From NCBI GenBank assembly GCA_020446675.1, contig JAGREE010000013.1, positions 1 through 47,250 of the forward strand: 47,250 nt of DNA, read 5' to 3'. Below, piece after piece: positions 1 to 8,252 of this stretch (within the stretch, counting starts at the first letter, position 1; each line of letters opens with the position of its first letter). Both the position numbers and the translations under genes were made by a program. The notes beneath the pieces are model-generated. The model was not told the DNA's origin, searched no databases, and saw only the letters and a list, made by a program, of their open reading frames with translations. This stretch comes from Alphaproteobacteria bacterium (lineage in GTDB: Bacteria; Pseudomonadota; Alphaproteobacteria; Sphingomonadales; Emcibacteraceae).

Positions 1-2
1 TT

Positions 3-1805
3 GTCGGGGGTGCTGGTAATGATACAGTATTACTTTCAGGTAACCAGGCAGATTATATTATAACTGAAAATGATGATGGTACATATACAATTGAAGATAC
101 AGTGGGAGGCCGAAATGGCACGGATATTATTGATTCTGTAGAAACGATTCAGTTTGCTGATAATTCTTTGGCAGTGGAATCTGCGGCAGAGCAGTCTGCT
201 CAAGCGCAAGCTGCTGCATTACAGGAAATAAACATTGATGATGATGATGATGATCACGACCATCACGACCATCACGATGATGAAGATGATGAAGATGATG
301 ATCACGACCATCACGATGATGAAGATGAAGATGAAGATGATGAAGATGATGATCACGGTCACGGTCACCAAAGTGAGGATCATGATCACGGACACCATGA
401 TAGTGACGACGATCAAGAAGATGAAAATGAATTTCATGACAATAACGGATATGGTAATGGTGATCAGGAAGCACCTGGGAATTCGTCAGAAAACAATAAT
501 GCTGAAAATGCCCAAGGGAATGAGCAGGAACCATCTTCTGTCGAGCTTAATCAGTCAAATGGTGTTTACGATATATCAGCCGGTGGGATAGTGACGTTAA
601 ATGTCAATTATGTATCTTCTGATGCCGGATATAACAGTTCCCATGGTTTTTATGTTGCTGATGCGGACGGCAATCCGATTGGCGGAATGATTGTTGAGGA
701 TAATGTCAAAAGCTTTTCAGATAATATGATAACATTTGATACAAGCGATTATCCGGGTGGCGCGAGTGTCGGGTTTTTCATTATTCCGGACGGTAATGAT
801 GAAAATTCGGGTCTGTCAGGCGGTGAAACCGTAACTTTTGAGCAAATTAACGGTCATTGGACACCGATGGTGGATGGGCATGCTCTCTCCAGCGCTGAAA
901 ATGCGCCAGCTTATTTCAGCGATATGGCCCTCAATTCTGACGGTGTTAATCATATGATTGATAGTTCTGAAGATGGAAATCAAAACTGGGAAGATCTTGA
1001 TGATGGCGGAGATCATGACTATCAAGATGTTAATGTTGATGTAAGCGTCTTTTTAGAGATTAGTGACCCGGTTCACGGAATTACCGTTCAGGGGACCGTC
1101 GGTGCCGAAAATTTGCAGGGCGGTGATGGGGACGATACCTTGATCTATAACAGTGACAGTATTTGGAACGGAAACAAAGCCCATAACGTTGAAACGGGTG
1201 AAAATGCTGGTTTAGCTGGCCATAATCGTTCAAGTGATGTTTTTGATGGTGGGGATGGTCATGACACAATTCAGGGCTCTTCCGGAGATGATGCCTTATT
1301 CCTAGATGATGGGATAAGTAGCTTCGCGTCCGGCAGTGAGGCCAGAATACAGAATATTGAAGAAATTGACATGGGCGATGGTAATGACATAGTCGATATG
1401 ACCTCAAGCAAATATACCTATGATCAGGGTATTACTGTTCATGGTGGGGATGGCGATGATGTAATCTGGACCTCAACCGGCAATGACCAGATAGATGGCG
1501 GTGCTGGAAATGATAAGTTATTTGGCGGGGATGGCGATGACACGCTTACATTCCTCGCCCACCAGGGAAATGATATTGTCGATGGTGGTAGTGGAATGGC
1601 ATGGACTGACACAATAAATCTAGATGGGTTTAGTGGTGAGTTCCATGAAGTTGGTTGGACTTTGACCCTTGATAATGGTTCATCCATTCAATCAACTGAT
1701 GACAATGCCGGTGAAATTCTGCTTTCCCATGATGCCAGCGGGACAATTACTTTTGATGATGGCGGATCCATTGATTTTGAGAATATAGAAAAGATCGTGT
1801 GGTAA
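3..1805 (+). CDS. RTX/DUF4114 type I-secreted protein, C-terminal part
   Basis: The reading frame is open from the first base, and the first visible residues already form a haemolysin-type repeat (GGAGNDTVLL), so the true start lies upstream of the window. In order it shows an RTX-like repeat, a linker, an Asp/His/Glu low-complexity tract (about nt 237-432), and a domain at about nt 640-1050 that resembles DUF4114 (GFFIIPDG near its middle, an Asp-rich GGDHDYQDV end). Calcium-binding nonapeptides follow (GGDGDDTLIY, GGDGHDTIQG, GGAGNDKLFGGDGDDTL), and the protein ends in a hydrophobic segment, FENIEKIVW. This order is typical of large adhesins or exoproteins exported by type I (ABC/MFP/TolC) secretion. 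Calcium would fold the repeats outside the cell. No secretion genes are in the window. Adhesin, S-layer-like protein or matrix protein are all possible. Confidence 0.88.
   Translation, partial: VGGAGNDTVLLSGNQADYIITENDDGTYTIEDTVGGRNGTDIIDSVETIQFADNSLAVESAAEQSAQAQAAALQEINIDDDDDDHDHHDHHDDEDDEDDDHDHHDDEDEDEDDEDDDHGHGHQSEDHDHGHHDSDDDQEDENEFHDNNGYGNGDQEAPGNSSENNNAENAQGNEQEPSSVELNQSNGVYDISAGGIVTLNVNYVSSDAGYNSSHGFYVADADGNPIGGMIVEDNVKSFSDNMITFDTSDYPGGASVGFFIIPDGNDENSGLSGGETVTFEQINGHWTPMVDGHALSSAENAPAYFSDMALNSDGVNHMIDSSEDGNQNWEDLDDGGDHDYQDVNVDVSVFLEISDPVHGITVQGTVGAENLQGGDGDDTLIYNSDSIWNGNKAHNVETGENAGLAGHNRSSDVFDGGDGHDTIQGSSGDDALFLDDGISSFASGSEARIQNIEEIDMGDGNDIVDMTSSKYTYDQGITVHGGDGDDVIWTSTGNDQIDGGAGNDKLFGGDGDDTLTFLAHQGNDIVDGGSGMAWTDTINLDGFSGEFHEVGWTLTLDNGSSIQSTDDNAGEILLSHDASGTITFDDGGSIDFENIEKIVW
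237..432 (+). repeat. GAT/CAC/GAA codon-repeat tract encoding Asp/His/Glu run
   Basis: Within the RTX gene, the DNA is a nearly pure mixture of GAT, CAC/CAT and GAA codons. A block of the form GATCACGACCATCACGATGA recurs around 252 and 300, and a degenerate GATCACGGTCACGG copy follows near 348. The tract encodes about 60 residues that are almost all D, H or E. Such internally repetitive DNA can vary in length between strains. Confidence 0.8.
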
Positions 1806-1838
1806 ATAGTATTTTAGATCTGTCTTCTATGCATTATT

Positions 1839-2675
1839 TCAGGGGACATTCTTACCGTTTATATTTATACACTGCATTTCTTTGTCCAGTTTAACCATAT
1901 TAGGTAAAGACTCATAAATTTTATTTTTGATCGCTGTCATACCACCATGCTCTTTAATCCAGTTATTTTCATCTGTATTAAAATGCATTGGTACTATATG
2001 TCTGGCATTAAAGGCGGTTTTTACCAAATTAATTCCTTCCTCATCGGTAAGAGCCCAATAAGGTATAAGTAACCAGTCTATCTTGGCCAGATTGGTTCCG
2101 GCCTTGAGGAGATCTTCAAGTTTGGCATCAATATCGCCTACATGCATTATTGATTGTCCGTCAATTTCAATCATGACACCAATATTTTCAGTTGGGTTTT
2201 TCTCACCATGGCTGATACCAAATACTGTGGTTGGAAAGGGTAAATCAATATATGAATGCTGTGTTCCAATAAAAGGTGTAATGTGCATTATTCTATGGTC
2301 ATTATTTTCGGACAGATTATCATCTTTTAATATGTTATAGGCTTGTTCGGTCATAAGACCCACGGCTTTGGGGTTGGAAGACAAATGCTTTATAATCGGT
2401 GCAGGTTTCATATGATCATCATGAAAATGAGTGACGACTATCATTTTTACATTATCAAATGGTTCTTCTGCATTTTCGAGTTTTTCCTCAAGTTGTTTAG
2501 TGGCTGTTGCATAACCTTCCAGACCGTCCGCAAATAATGCATCAAATAACACACTACTACTTCCGTCTGATACATAAAAACCTGCATTGGCAATATGGCA
2601 GAGTTCTGCGGAATTCACAAAGGAGGGTTGACATATCATGAAGAAAATCAAAAAATATAAATATTTTTGCAGCAT
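1839..2675 (-). CDS. Exported metallo-beta-lactamase-fold hydrolase
   Basis: This 278-residue protein opens with a signal peptide (a hydrophobic stretch ending near FVNSA). It contains the metal motif HFHDDH (H-x-H-x-D-H), a later conserved aspartate in MHVGDID and a histidine in VPMHF. These are the zinc or iron ligands of the MBL fold, with an arrangement closest to UlaG-like or other broad MBL hydrolases. The substrate is unknown. A purine-rich AGGG lies about 9 nt upstream of the ATG. It is convergent with the RTX gene, with only 33 nt between them and no clear terminator. It lies 25 nt downstream of the creatinase-fold gene on the same strand and may be the last gene of that operon. Export suggests a role on a periplasmic ester, amide or phosphoester. 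Confidence 0.85.
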   Translation of the reverse strand: MLQKYLYFLIFFMICQPSFVNSAELCHIANAGFYVSDGSSSVLFDALFADGLEGYATATKQLEEKLENAEEPFDNVKMIVVTHFHDDHMKPAPIIKHLSSNPKAVGLMTEQAYNILKDDNLSENNDHRIMHITPFIGTQHSYIDLPFPTTVFGISHGEKNPTENIGVMIEIDGQSIMHVGDIDAKLEDLLKAGTNLAKIDWLLIPYWALTDEEGINLVKTAFNARHIVPMHFNTDENNWIKEHGGMTAIKNKIYESLPNMVKLDKEMQCININGKNVP

Positions 2676-2700
2676 GTGATTAACCCTATATCCGTTGTTG

Positions 2701-4092
2701 TTATTTCAGTATCAGAATATGCTCCGGTTTTAAGAACCATGGTGGGACAATGGCCGGAATATTGGACAGAGGCAATATTTCCTCCGGCAAATCAAACCCG
2801 AGTGTGTTGATCATGAAATCGCGTCTTTTCATGCAACGATCATAGCATTCCGGATGGATTATTTTAAGCTTTGCACGCAGCTCCGCATCAGCAATAACAA
2901 TGCCGTCTTCCATTCGGGTTGAACCGTAAATGGGGGACGAGGGGATGACGTCTACCTGAAACATCATACCGGAGCGGATGGGCAGGTCCGATCCCTCATA
3001 GATCGGCGAACTGACCCATTCATCAAGATGAATGAGATGGCCAGCATTTAAAAAGATACCGAATTTTTCAAAAGGAAGTGTTCCATAAATTATATCATGG
3101 AGCAGTTTGCCTTTGGTGCCGATCCGCAAATTCCGAAACCAGTTTGCCATGGCTTCAAAATAGGGTGCTGCAAAAGCATTGATATAATCTTGAGCTCCGG
3201 CGGGCAGATCATTGGCACTTTCCGCGACCCAGCCGGCACGGCAAATGTTGCTTCCCCAGTAACAGACGTTAAATGAAAAGACATCACCTTTGCTTAAGAT
3301 TCTGCCTTGTGGTCCACATAGACCGGGGAGATTTCCGCTGGCAAAGGTCGGATGGCAGCCGAGCGGCTCTCCATCCCATTCTATAAATTTTGCAACCTCA
3401 AAATCACTCATTCCCTCACGCATGCCGAACAAAATTCTTTTTACGGCTTCTGATGTTTTAATGTTGGAATATTCAAATATGGCAATTTCATCGACAGAAA
3501 CAACAGAGCGAAAACCATATCCCGGATGCATGAAAAGATCGGTTGCATTATCGACTTGATCATGGCCGGCGACTTTACGTGCCGCATCTGCAATAAAGCT
3601 GGGAATATCAAGGGCAAGTTGTCCTGCAGGATCCTCATTTTCCCCAAAATATTTCCAACCGACTGCGCCGATTCTGGCGTTTTCATCCATGCCTTCTTCG
3701 GCAAATATTTCGCCTAGCGTTCTGCTTTTATCACGCCCCTGATTAAGCAGTGAAAATGGTTGATAAAGCTCTGATCGCATATCGCCACTTTTATAAAGCG
3801 GGCTGTGGGGCAAATACCCTTCGCATTCATTACCGATCAGGATCAGGGGTTTGGCGTCAAAGCGTAAAATAAGCAATGCTTCTTCAAAACGCGGATCAAT
3901 ATTGCACATCCATGTAAGGTTGGCGAAATGCTCCCGGTCAGCATAAATCAGAAGATGGCTATAGCCACGGACTTCCATGGCCTCACGAACCATTTGAAGT
4001 CTTTTAAGATATTCATCCAGTGAAATATCGGCCGGGCGTTCGCCGATGCCGAATTCCGGCCAGTCAATTTCGCTTAAAACCGCTTTTTTCAT
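2701..4092 (-). CDS. Creatinase/M24-fold protein, probable pseudo-peptidase
   Basis: The 463-residue product has a creatinase-like N-terminal half (residues 1 to about 190) and a C-terminal pita-bread fold like Xaa-Pro peptidases. By eye, the segment that normally carries the two metal-binding aspartates reads FSFNVCYWGSNICRAGW, so both positions appear to be Asn and Ala. Traces of later ligands remain (a His in NAGHLIHLDEW, a Glu in RMEDGIVI), while the penultimate Glu site looks like Asp (QVDV). Creatinase itself has the fold but uses no metal, so the protein could still be a hydrolase such as a C-N hydrolase. Its ATG overlaps the stop of the upstream FAD oxidoreductase as TGATG, which indicates translational coupling and a shared pathway. 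Confidence 0.8.
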   Translation of the reverse strand: MKKAVLSEIDWPEFGIGERPADISLDEYLKRLQMVREAMEVRGYSHLLIYADREHFANLTWMCNIDPRFEEALLILRFDAKPLILIGNECEGYLPHSPLYKSGDMRSELYQPFSLLNQGRDKSRTLGEIFAEEGMDENARIGAVGWKYFGENEDPAGQLALDIPSFIADAARKVAGHDQVDNATDLFMHPGYGFRSVVSVDEIAIFEYSNIKTSEAVKRILFGMREGMSDFEVAKFIEWDGEPLGCHPTFASGNLPGLCGPQGRILSKGDVFSFNVCYWGSNICRAGWVAESANDLPAGAQDYINAFAAPYFEAMANWFRNLRIGTKGKLLHDIIYGTLPFEKFGIFLNAGHLIHLDEWVSSPIYEGSDLPIRSGMMFQVDVIPSSPIYGSTRMEDGIVIADAELRAKLKIIHPECYDRCMKRRDFMINTLGFDLPEEILPLSNIPAIVPPWFLKPEHILILK

Positions 4093-5942
4093 CAGGCCAG
4101 AATTTCCTTCACTGCACGGTGGGCTTCTTTGATGGCTGCTTTTGTTGTTGCATTGGCATCAGAATCTGAGTTGGCAATGTGAATATTGCCAAATGGCTGA
4201 CGGCCAATAACCCATGGTTTATCCTCTTCTGCGAATTCCTCACCCCAGAGCAGGTCATTGCTATAGGCATACCCATGCGGCCAACGGTTGACGGTAATAG
4301 CCTCAATATCGCGGTCAGCATCAAAACCGACTTCGCCGAAAGCCTGTGTAAGCTGTTCTTTGACGTGGCCTTCAAATTCTTCAAAGGTGGTTGTCAGGAT
4401 TTGCCGGCGTCCTTCGCGCCATTGTTCCGGGCCTTTTATATCGGTAAATAAGGGCACATGACACATATGGACGATAATCGGCTCATCAGGGGATTCAGAA
4501 CATTTATAATCGCCAATGGAGACTGGGTAATCCAGCTCGGCCTGTTTATAAAAACCGCCGGTAAAATAAACGAAGCTGGTTTTCATTTTGATAAACGGCT
4601 GCCAGTTATTAATCAGCACTTTGGTATAAACGAGCGGAACTTTCACATTAAAGGCCAGATTTTCCTTTTGTTTTTCAGACATTTCAGGACAGATAAAAGG
4701 AATGGCCATATTATAGCAGGCCATGATACATTTTTTGCCGCGAACCTTATGAGGTACTTCATCACGCACATAGGTTACTTCTACGGCTTTTCCATCTTCT
4801 GTATTAACCGCGTGAACGACAGTGCTGTTTAAGCGGATATTGACATTTTGATCATTGCGGTCAAGTTTCGAATAATCGGCTTTCGTGGTCACGACATCTT
4901 CCATGGTTGTACCCGGCATTGCTTCAGGTATCAGTTTTCGAACCAAGAGACGCGCAACAGAGGCATTGCCATCGGGAAAATGGAAAATATAGGGATCATC
5001 CCCACGACCGGTATGGATTGGCAATGTATAATCAACACCAGGAATACCGCCATCATAATATTGAACGGATGTTGTTGGAACTTCTTCCATATCAACACAC
5101 CAGAAGCTCATCCCCCAATGCTGATAAATGTTGATGACCTGTTCATCAACCTTCACATAATCACGAAGGAAGCTTGAATATCCTGTTTTCTTAAGGATTT
5201 TGAATTTTTCCTCAACCGGTGTTCCTTCAAGATAATCGACTTCAGCCGTCTGGACGCGGATGAAATCCGCTCTTGCTTTGTCCGTCAGTGGTGCTTCGGC
5301 CGCGAATTCTTCCCATGATTTCTGACCGTAACCGGTCACATGTTTTGTTTCGCCAAAATTTTCTTTATCAAACACGATTGAAAAACCAAGCCCCTTGGAC
5401 GGGTAAAGGTCCTGTTTGAAGGCTGTGTAAAATTTATTCAGATCAATGCCGATATCTTTTAAAAGATCAAGGGCGACCTGAGGGTATGATGAGGGAGTGT
5501 CAATGGCTTCTGTGCCGCCGTAGCTGATACGTGTATTGTCGCCATGTTTAAATTCGTTACGTTTGGCATGTCCGCCAAAGTCATCATGGTTATCCAGGAT
5601 AAGAATTTTGGCATCCGGGTGTTTCTGACGATAAAAATAAGCTGATGAAAGACCGCTGATACCGCCACCAACAACAACCAGATCATATTCATCATCAACG
5701 ATGTCTGTTTGCCAGTCTTCGCCCATGACGCGTGCGTGCATTGTTTCCCATGAGCCATCGTGGCTTCCGCGCAGTCCGTTTTTGGCGGGCGGGTAATAGT
5801 CTTTGCTTAAAGTAAAACCATTTTCTGTTGATTTTGCATTTGGCTCAACGCCACATGATACGATCCAGGGGGTCATTATCGTTGCGCCAATGGCAATTTG
5901 TGTTCCGTTAAGAAAATCCCGGCGGGTGATGTCTTTTTTCAT
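4092..5942 (-). CDS. Tat-exported FAD-dependent amine oxidoreductase (spermidine dehydrogenase-like)
   Basis: The protein has 616 residues. The N-terminus carries a twin-arginine signal (TRRDFLNG) followed by a hydrophobic stretch and a Cys at about residue 31. A Rossmann FAD motif follows near residue 88 (VVVGGGISGLSSAY), then ILDNHDDFGGHAKRNEF. That wording is characteristic of the periplasmic spermidine dehydrogenase (SpdH) group of flavin amine oxidases. A C-terminal FAD contact region lies near GNIHIANSDSD. It probably oxidises a polyamine or other amine in the periplasm and passes electrons to a respiratory acceptor. The gene is first in a unit with the creatinase-fold gene (TGATG overlap). 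Its ribosome-binding AAGGGA sits inside a palindrome (5952-5969). The substrate is inferred from family resemblance only. Confidence 0.85.
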   Translation of the reverse strand: MKKDITRRDFLNGTQIAIGATIMTPWIVSCGVEPNAKSTENGFTLSKDYYPPAKNGLRGSHDGSWETMHARVMGEDWQTDIVDDEYDLVVVGGGISGLSSAYFYRQKHPDAKILILDNHDDFGGHAKRNEFKHGDNTRISYGGTEAIDTPSSYPQVALDLLKDIGIDLNKFYTAFKQDLYPSKGLGFSIVFDKENFGETKHVTGYGQKSWEEFAAEAPLTDKARADFIRVQTAEVDYLEGTPVEEKFKILKKTGYSSFLRDYVKVDEQVINIYQHWGMSFWCVDMEEVPTTSVQYYDGGIPGVDYTLPIHTGRGDDPYIFHFPDGNASVARLLVRKLIPEAMPGTTMEDVVTTKADYSKLDRNDQNVNIRLNSTVVHAVNTEDGKAVEVTYVRDEVPHKVRGKKCIMACYNMAIPFICPEMSEKQKENLAFNVKVPLVYTKVLINNWQPFIKMKTSFVYFTGGFYKQAELDYPVSIGDYKCSESPDEPIIVHMCHVPLFTDIKGPEQWREGRRQILTTTFEEFEGHVKEQLTQAFGEVGFDADRDIEAITVNRWPHGYAYSNDLLWGEEFAEEDKPWVIGRQPFGNIHIANSDSDANATTKAAIKEAHRAVKEILA

Positions 5943-5951
5943 ATTCTTATT

Positions 5952-5969
5952 CCCTTATTTGAATAAGGG
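5952..5969 (-). promoter_or_regulatory. Perfect palindrome overlapping the Shine-Dalgarno of the FAD oxidoreductase
   Basis: CCCTTATT and AATAAGGG flank a 2-base centre. On the minus strand the second arm contains AAGGGA, 9 nt before the ATG at 5942. The RNA could therefore fold to hide its own ribosome-binding site. As DNA, the palindrome could equally be a repressor operator. Confidence 0.5.
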
Positions 5970-6044
5970 TACGGTAGTGGGTATGGGTGTAAATTTCAAG
6001 TAAGATTTGTGGCTTGTTGGGTTTTCTATCCATCTACAAAGATC

Positions 6045-6075
6045 GTTAAAAGTTTAACCTTTAATTAGCTATAAT
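6045..6075 (+). promoter_or_regulatory. Candidate sigma70 promoter with overlapping palindrome
   Basis: A perfect TATAAT lies at 6070-6075. TTAAAA at 6046-6051 serves as a weak -35 with an 18-base spacer. The -35 lies inside a perfect palindrome, GTTAAA-AG-TTTAAC (6045-6058), a plausible operator. It points at the glycosyltransferase operon and leaves an untranslated leader of about 75 nt. Confidence 0.4.
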
Positions 6076-6157
6076 CAACTATTCTATCGTTCGATAAATG
6101 AAAATGCGGTCGCGCAGTTTTAAACGTAATTTTTAGGATTAAAAAAGGTTGGCCAGA

Positions 6158-7114
6158 GTGACAACAAGTAAATCGGACCCGGTTTTGTCGGTCGTAGTGC
6201 CGCTTTATAACGAACAGGATAACATTTCCACGCTGGTGGGAAGGCTTGATTTATCCTTAAAAAATATTGGTCTATCCTATGAAGTTATACTGATTGATGA
6301 CGGTAGCCGTGACCAGAGCTGGTCAAATATTCAGGATGCCTGTAATCAGTGCCCGGCTGTCAGAGCCATCCGCTTTTCAAGAAATTTTGGACATCAGCAT
6401 GCGATTTTTGCCGGCTTAAAGCTGGCAAAGGGGCGGGCAATCATCAGTATGGACGGGGACTTGCAGCATCCGCCGGAAGTGATTGAGAAACTGGTTGATG
6501 AGTGGAAAGCCGGGGCCAAGATCGTCAATACCATCCGTGAGGATAAAGAAACGGCAGGACCGTTTAAACGATATTTTTCAAAGCAGTTTTATAAAATTTT
6601 TTCCATTCTCTCAGACCTTCCTCTTGAAAAGGGAAGTTCGGATTTCAGGCTTATTGACAGTCAGGTCAGGGACGAAATTATTTCCTTCGGTGATGTGGAT
6701 ATTTTTCTAAGAGGCGCCATTCAATGGGTTGGTTTTGATGTTAAGCAGGTCAGGTTTACGGCCAGCTCCAGACATTTGGGATCAACCAAGTTTACACTTG
6801 GCCGGATGATACGGCTCGCCACCGGTGCAATCATTTCATATTCTACAGTGCCCCTTAAAATCGGGGTCTGGATTGGAGCGATTACCAGTATTCTGTCCTT
6901 TATTGAGCTTGGATATACTTTCTATATTTATACACAAGGGGTTGCTGTGCCGGGATGGGCATCAACGATCGGGGTAACATCGCTTCTTTTTGGGGTGCTG
7001 TTTTTTAATATCGGCATTATCGGCATTTATCTGGCCCGAATTCATAAATCGCTGCAGGGGCGTCCGCCCTATATTATCAGTGAGGATTATAGCGCTGACC
7101 GGAAAGGGATTTAA
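6158..7114 (+). CDS. Polyprenyl-phosphate glycosyltransferase, GT2 (GtrB/ArnC/DPM1-like)
   Basis: The GT-A domain covers roughly residues 5-170, with VVPLYNEQDN at the nucleotide site, LIDDGSRDQSW, and the metal motif DGDLQHPP. Two hydrophobic segments near the C-terminus anchor it in the membrane. This is the layout of enzymes that move a sugar from a nucleotide donor onto undecaprenyl phosphate (GtrB, ArnC). The frame opens with TTG at 6149, but AAAAAAGG ends at 6148, directly against it. GTG at 6158 has a sensible 9-nt spacing, so I use it. The next gene starts 2 nt after the stop. With the three downstream genes it forms a lipid-linked sugar modification operon. The sugar and final acceptor are unknown. 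Confidence 0.88.
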   Translation: MTTSKSDPVLSVVVPLYNEQDNISTLVGRLDLSLKNIGLSYEVILIDDGSRDQSWSNIQDACNQCPAVRAIRFSRNFGHQHAIFAGLKLAKGRAIISMDGDLQHPPEVIEKLVDEWKAGAKIVNTIREDKETAGPFKRYFSKQFYKIFSILSDLPLEKGSSDFRLIDSQVRDEIISFGDVDIFLRGAIQWVGFDVKQVRFTASSRHLGSTKFTLGRMIRLATGAIISYSTVPLKIGVWIGAITSILSFIELGYTFYIYTQGVAVPGWASTIGVTSLLFGVLFFNIGIIGIYLARIHKSLQGRPPYIISEDYSADRKGI

Positions 7115-7116
7115 CA

Positions 7117-7452
7117 ATGACCATTCTGTCAAATAGTTTAATTATGCTGGTCTATATCATTACGAGTGTTACCGGGCTTGTTTATCTTAAACAGTCTGAT
7201 GGGGCGCTGATTTCCACTAAGGGGTTTGCCGGGGTATTTTTTTACGGTCTTGGCTTTCTGATCTGGTATGTGATTGTGACCAGAATTGCTTTATCCATTG
7301 CCTTTCCAATTGCAGCAGGCGGACTTGTGGTCGCCACCCAGATTGCCGGATATTTTATTTTAAAGGAAAATCTGAGCCTTACCCACCTGATCGGTGTGGC
7401 TTTGATTATTGCCGGGATTACATTTGTCGCAACGGGTGAGACACATATATGA
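7117..7452 (+). CDS. Small four-helix SMR/EamA-like membrane protein, putative lipid-sugar flippase
   Basis: This is a 111-residue, almost wholly hydrophobic protein with about four transmembrane helices. It resembles the small multidrug resistance fold (helix 4 reads LTHLIGVALIIAGITF). It follows a GtrB-like transferase by 2 nt and overlaps the next gene as ATGA (7449-7452). In comparable loci this position is held by GtrA or by ArnE/ArnF, which flip undecaprenyl-phosphate-linked sugars. A flippase role is therefore inferred from fold plus context. Drug efflux cannot be excluded by sequence alone. Confidence 0.75.
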   Translation: MTILSNSLIMLVYIITSVTGLVYLKQSDGALISTKGFAGVFFYGLGFLIWYVIVTRIALSIAFPIAAGGLVVATQIAGYFILKENLSLTHLIGVALIIAGITFVATGETHI

Positions 7453-8243
7453 ATTCCGACAATCAGGAAAAGCAGCTAATAGAGCAGCAGAAAGCTCATT
7501 TTAACTCAATCGCTGAAAAATATAAGGAAGCCAGAAGCGGGGATAAACATCTGCTGATCAAGCATTTAATCTGGCATCATTGTCTTAAGGGACTACCGTT
7601 TGATAAGACCAAAAAATATAAAGTGCTTGAAGCAATGTGCGGCTTTGCTGAAGGACGCATGCTTATCGTCAACCATCTTGGACTTGATATAGATTATAGC
7701 GGATTTGATTATAGTGATGTTGTGGTGAATGATCTTAAAGCACAATATCCAGACCTTGATATCCGGCAGGAAGATGCGACACGCTTTAATCCGGCGGCTA
7801 ATTCATATGATATTATAATATTAATCGGTGGGCTCCACCATGTGCCAAATCATGCAGGGCAGGTCGTTCAGAATTTAAGTGGCGGTCTTAATAAGGGGGG
7901 GATTTTCATTAATTTCGAACCGACATACGGAAACATGCTTACAAAATGGGTGCGCCGGAAAATTTATCAGAAAAACGCCCTTTTTGATGAGGAAACCGAA
8001 CGGGATTTTTCCGTTTCCGAACTAAAAGAATTTTTTAAAAATGCTGGGCTTAATCCACTGCGACTGAGGTATCCCGGGCTTTTATCATATGTGCTATTTT
8101 ATAATCCCGATGCATTTCCCTTTTTAAATATTGGCGGCAAATGGCTGGTGAAGCTTACATTTCTTATAGACCGGTTATTTTATGGTAATTTCATCGGTGC
8201 TTTTTTTTCATTTGCCACTCTTTCCCTTTGGCGGAAAGACTAG
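7449..8243 (+). CDS. Class I SAM-dependent methyltransferase
   Basis: The 264-residue protein carries a Rossmann methyltransferase core. Motif I is KVLEAMCGFAEGRMLI (near residue 60), an acidic end of strand 2 follows (LDIRQEDATRF), and IILIGGLHHVPNH is in the position of motif IV. The start overlaps the stop of the SMR-like gene (ATGA), so translation is coupled. The C-terminal part contains aromatic and hydrophobic stretches, which suggests association with a membrane or lipid substrate. Placement between a flippase-like gene and a GT-C enzyme suggests it methylates a sugar, or its lipid carrier, in the same glycan modification. The exact acceptor is unknown. Confidence 0.83.
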   Translation: MNSDNQEKQLIEQQKAHFNSIAEKYKEARSGDKHLLIKHLIWHHCLKGLPFDKTKKYKVLEAMCGFAEGRMLIVNHLGLDIDYSGFDYSDVVVNDLKAQYPDLDIRQEDATRFNPAANSYDIIILIGGLHHVPNHAGQVVQNLSGGLNKGGIFINFEPTYGNMLTKWVRRKIYQKNALFDEETERDFSVSELKEFFKNAGLNPLRLRYPGLLSYVLFYNPDAFPFLNIGGKWLVKLTFLIDRLFYGNFIGAFFSFATLSLWRKD

Positions 8244-8252
8244 GGGCAGATC

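Noticed and set aside
127..534. Long open frames on the minus strand and other plus frame opposite the Asp/His tract
   Set aside because: They are low-complexity mirrors of the GAT/CAC repeat (His- or Met-rich runs), with no domain and no ribosome site.
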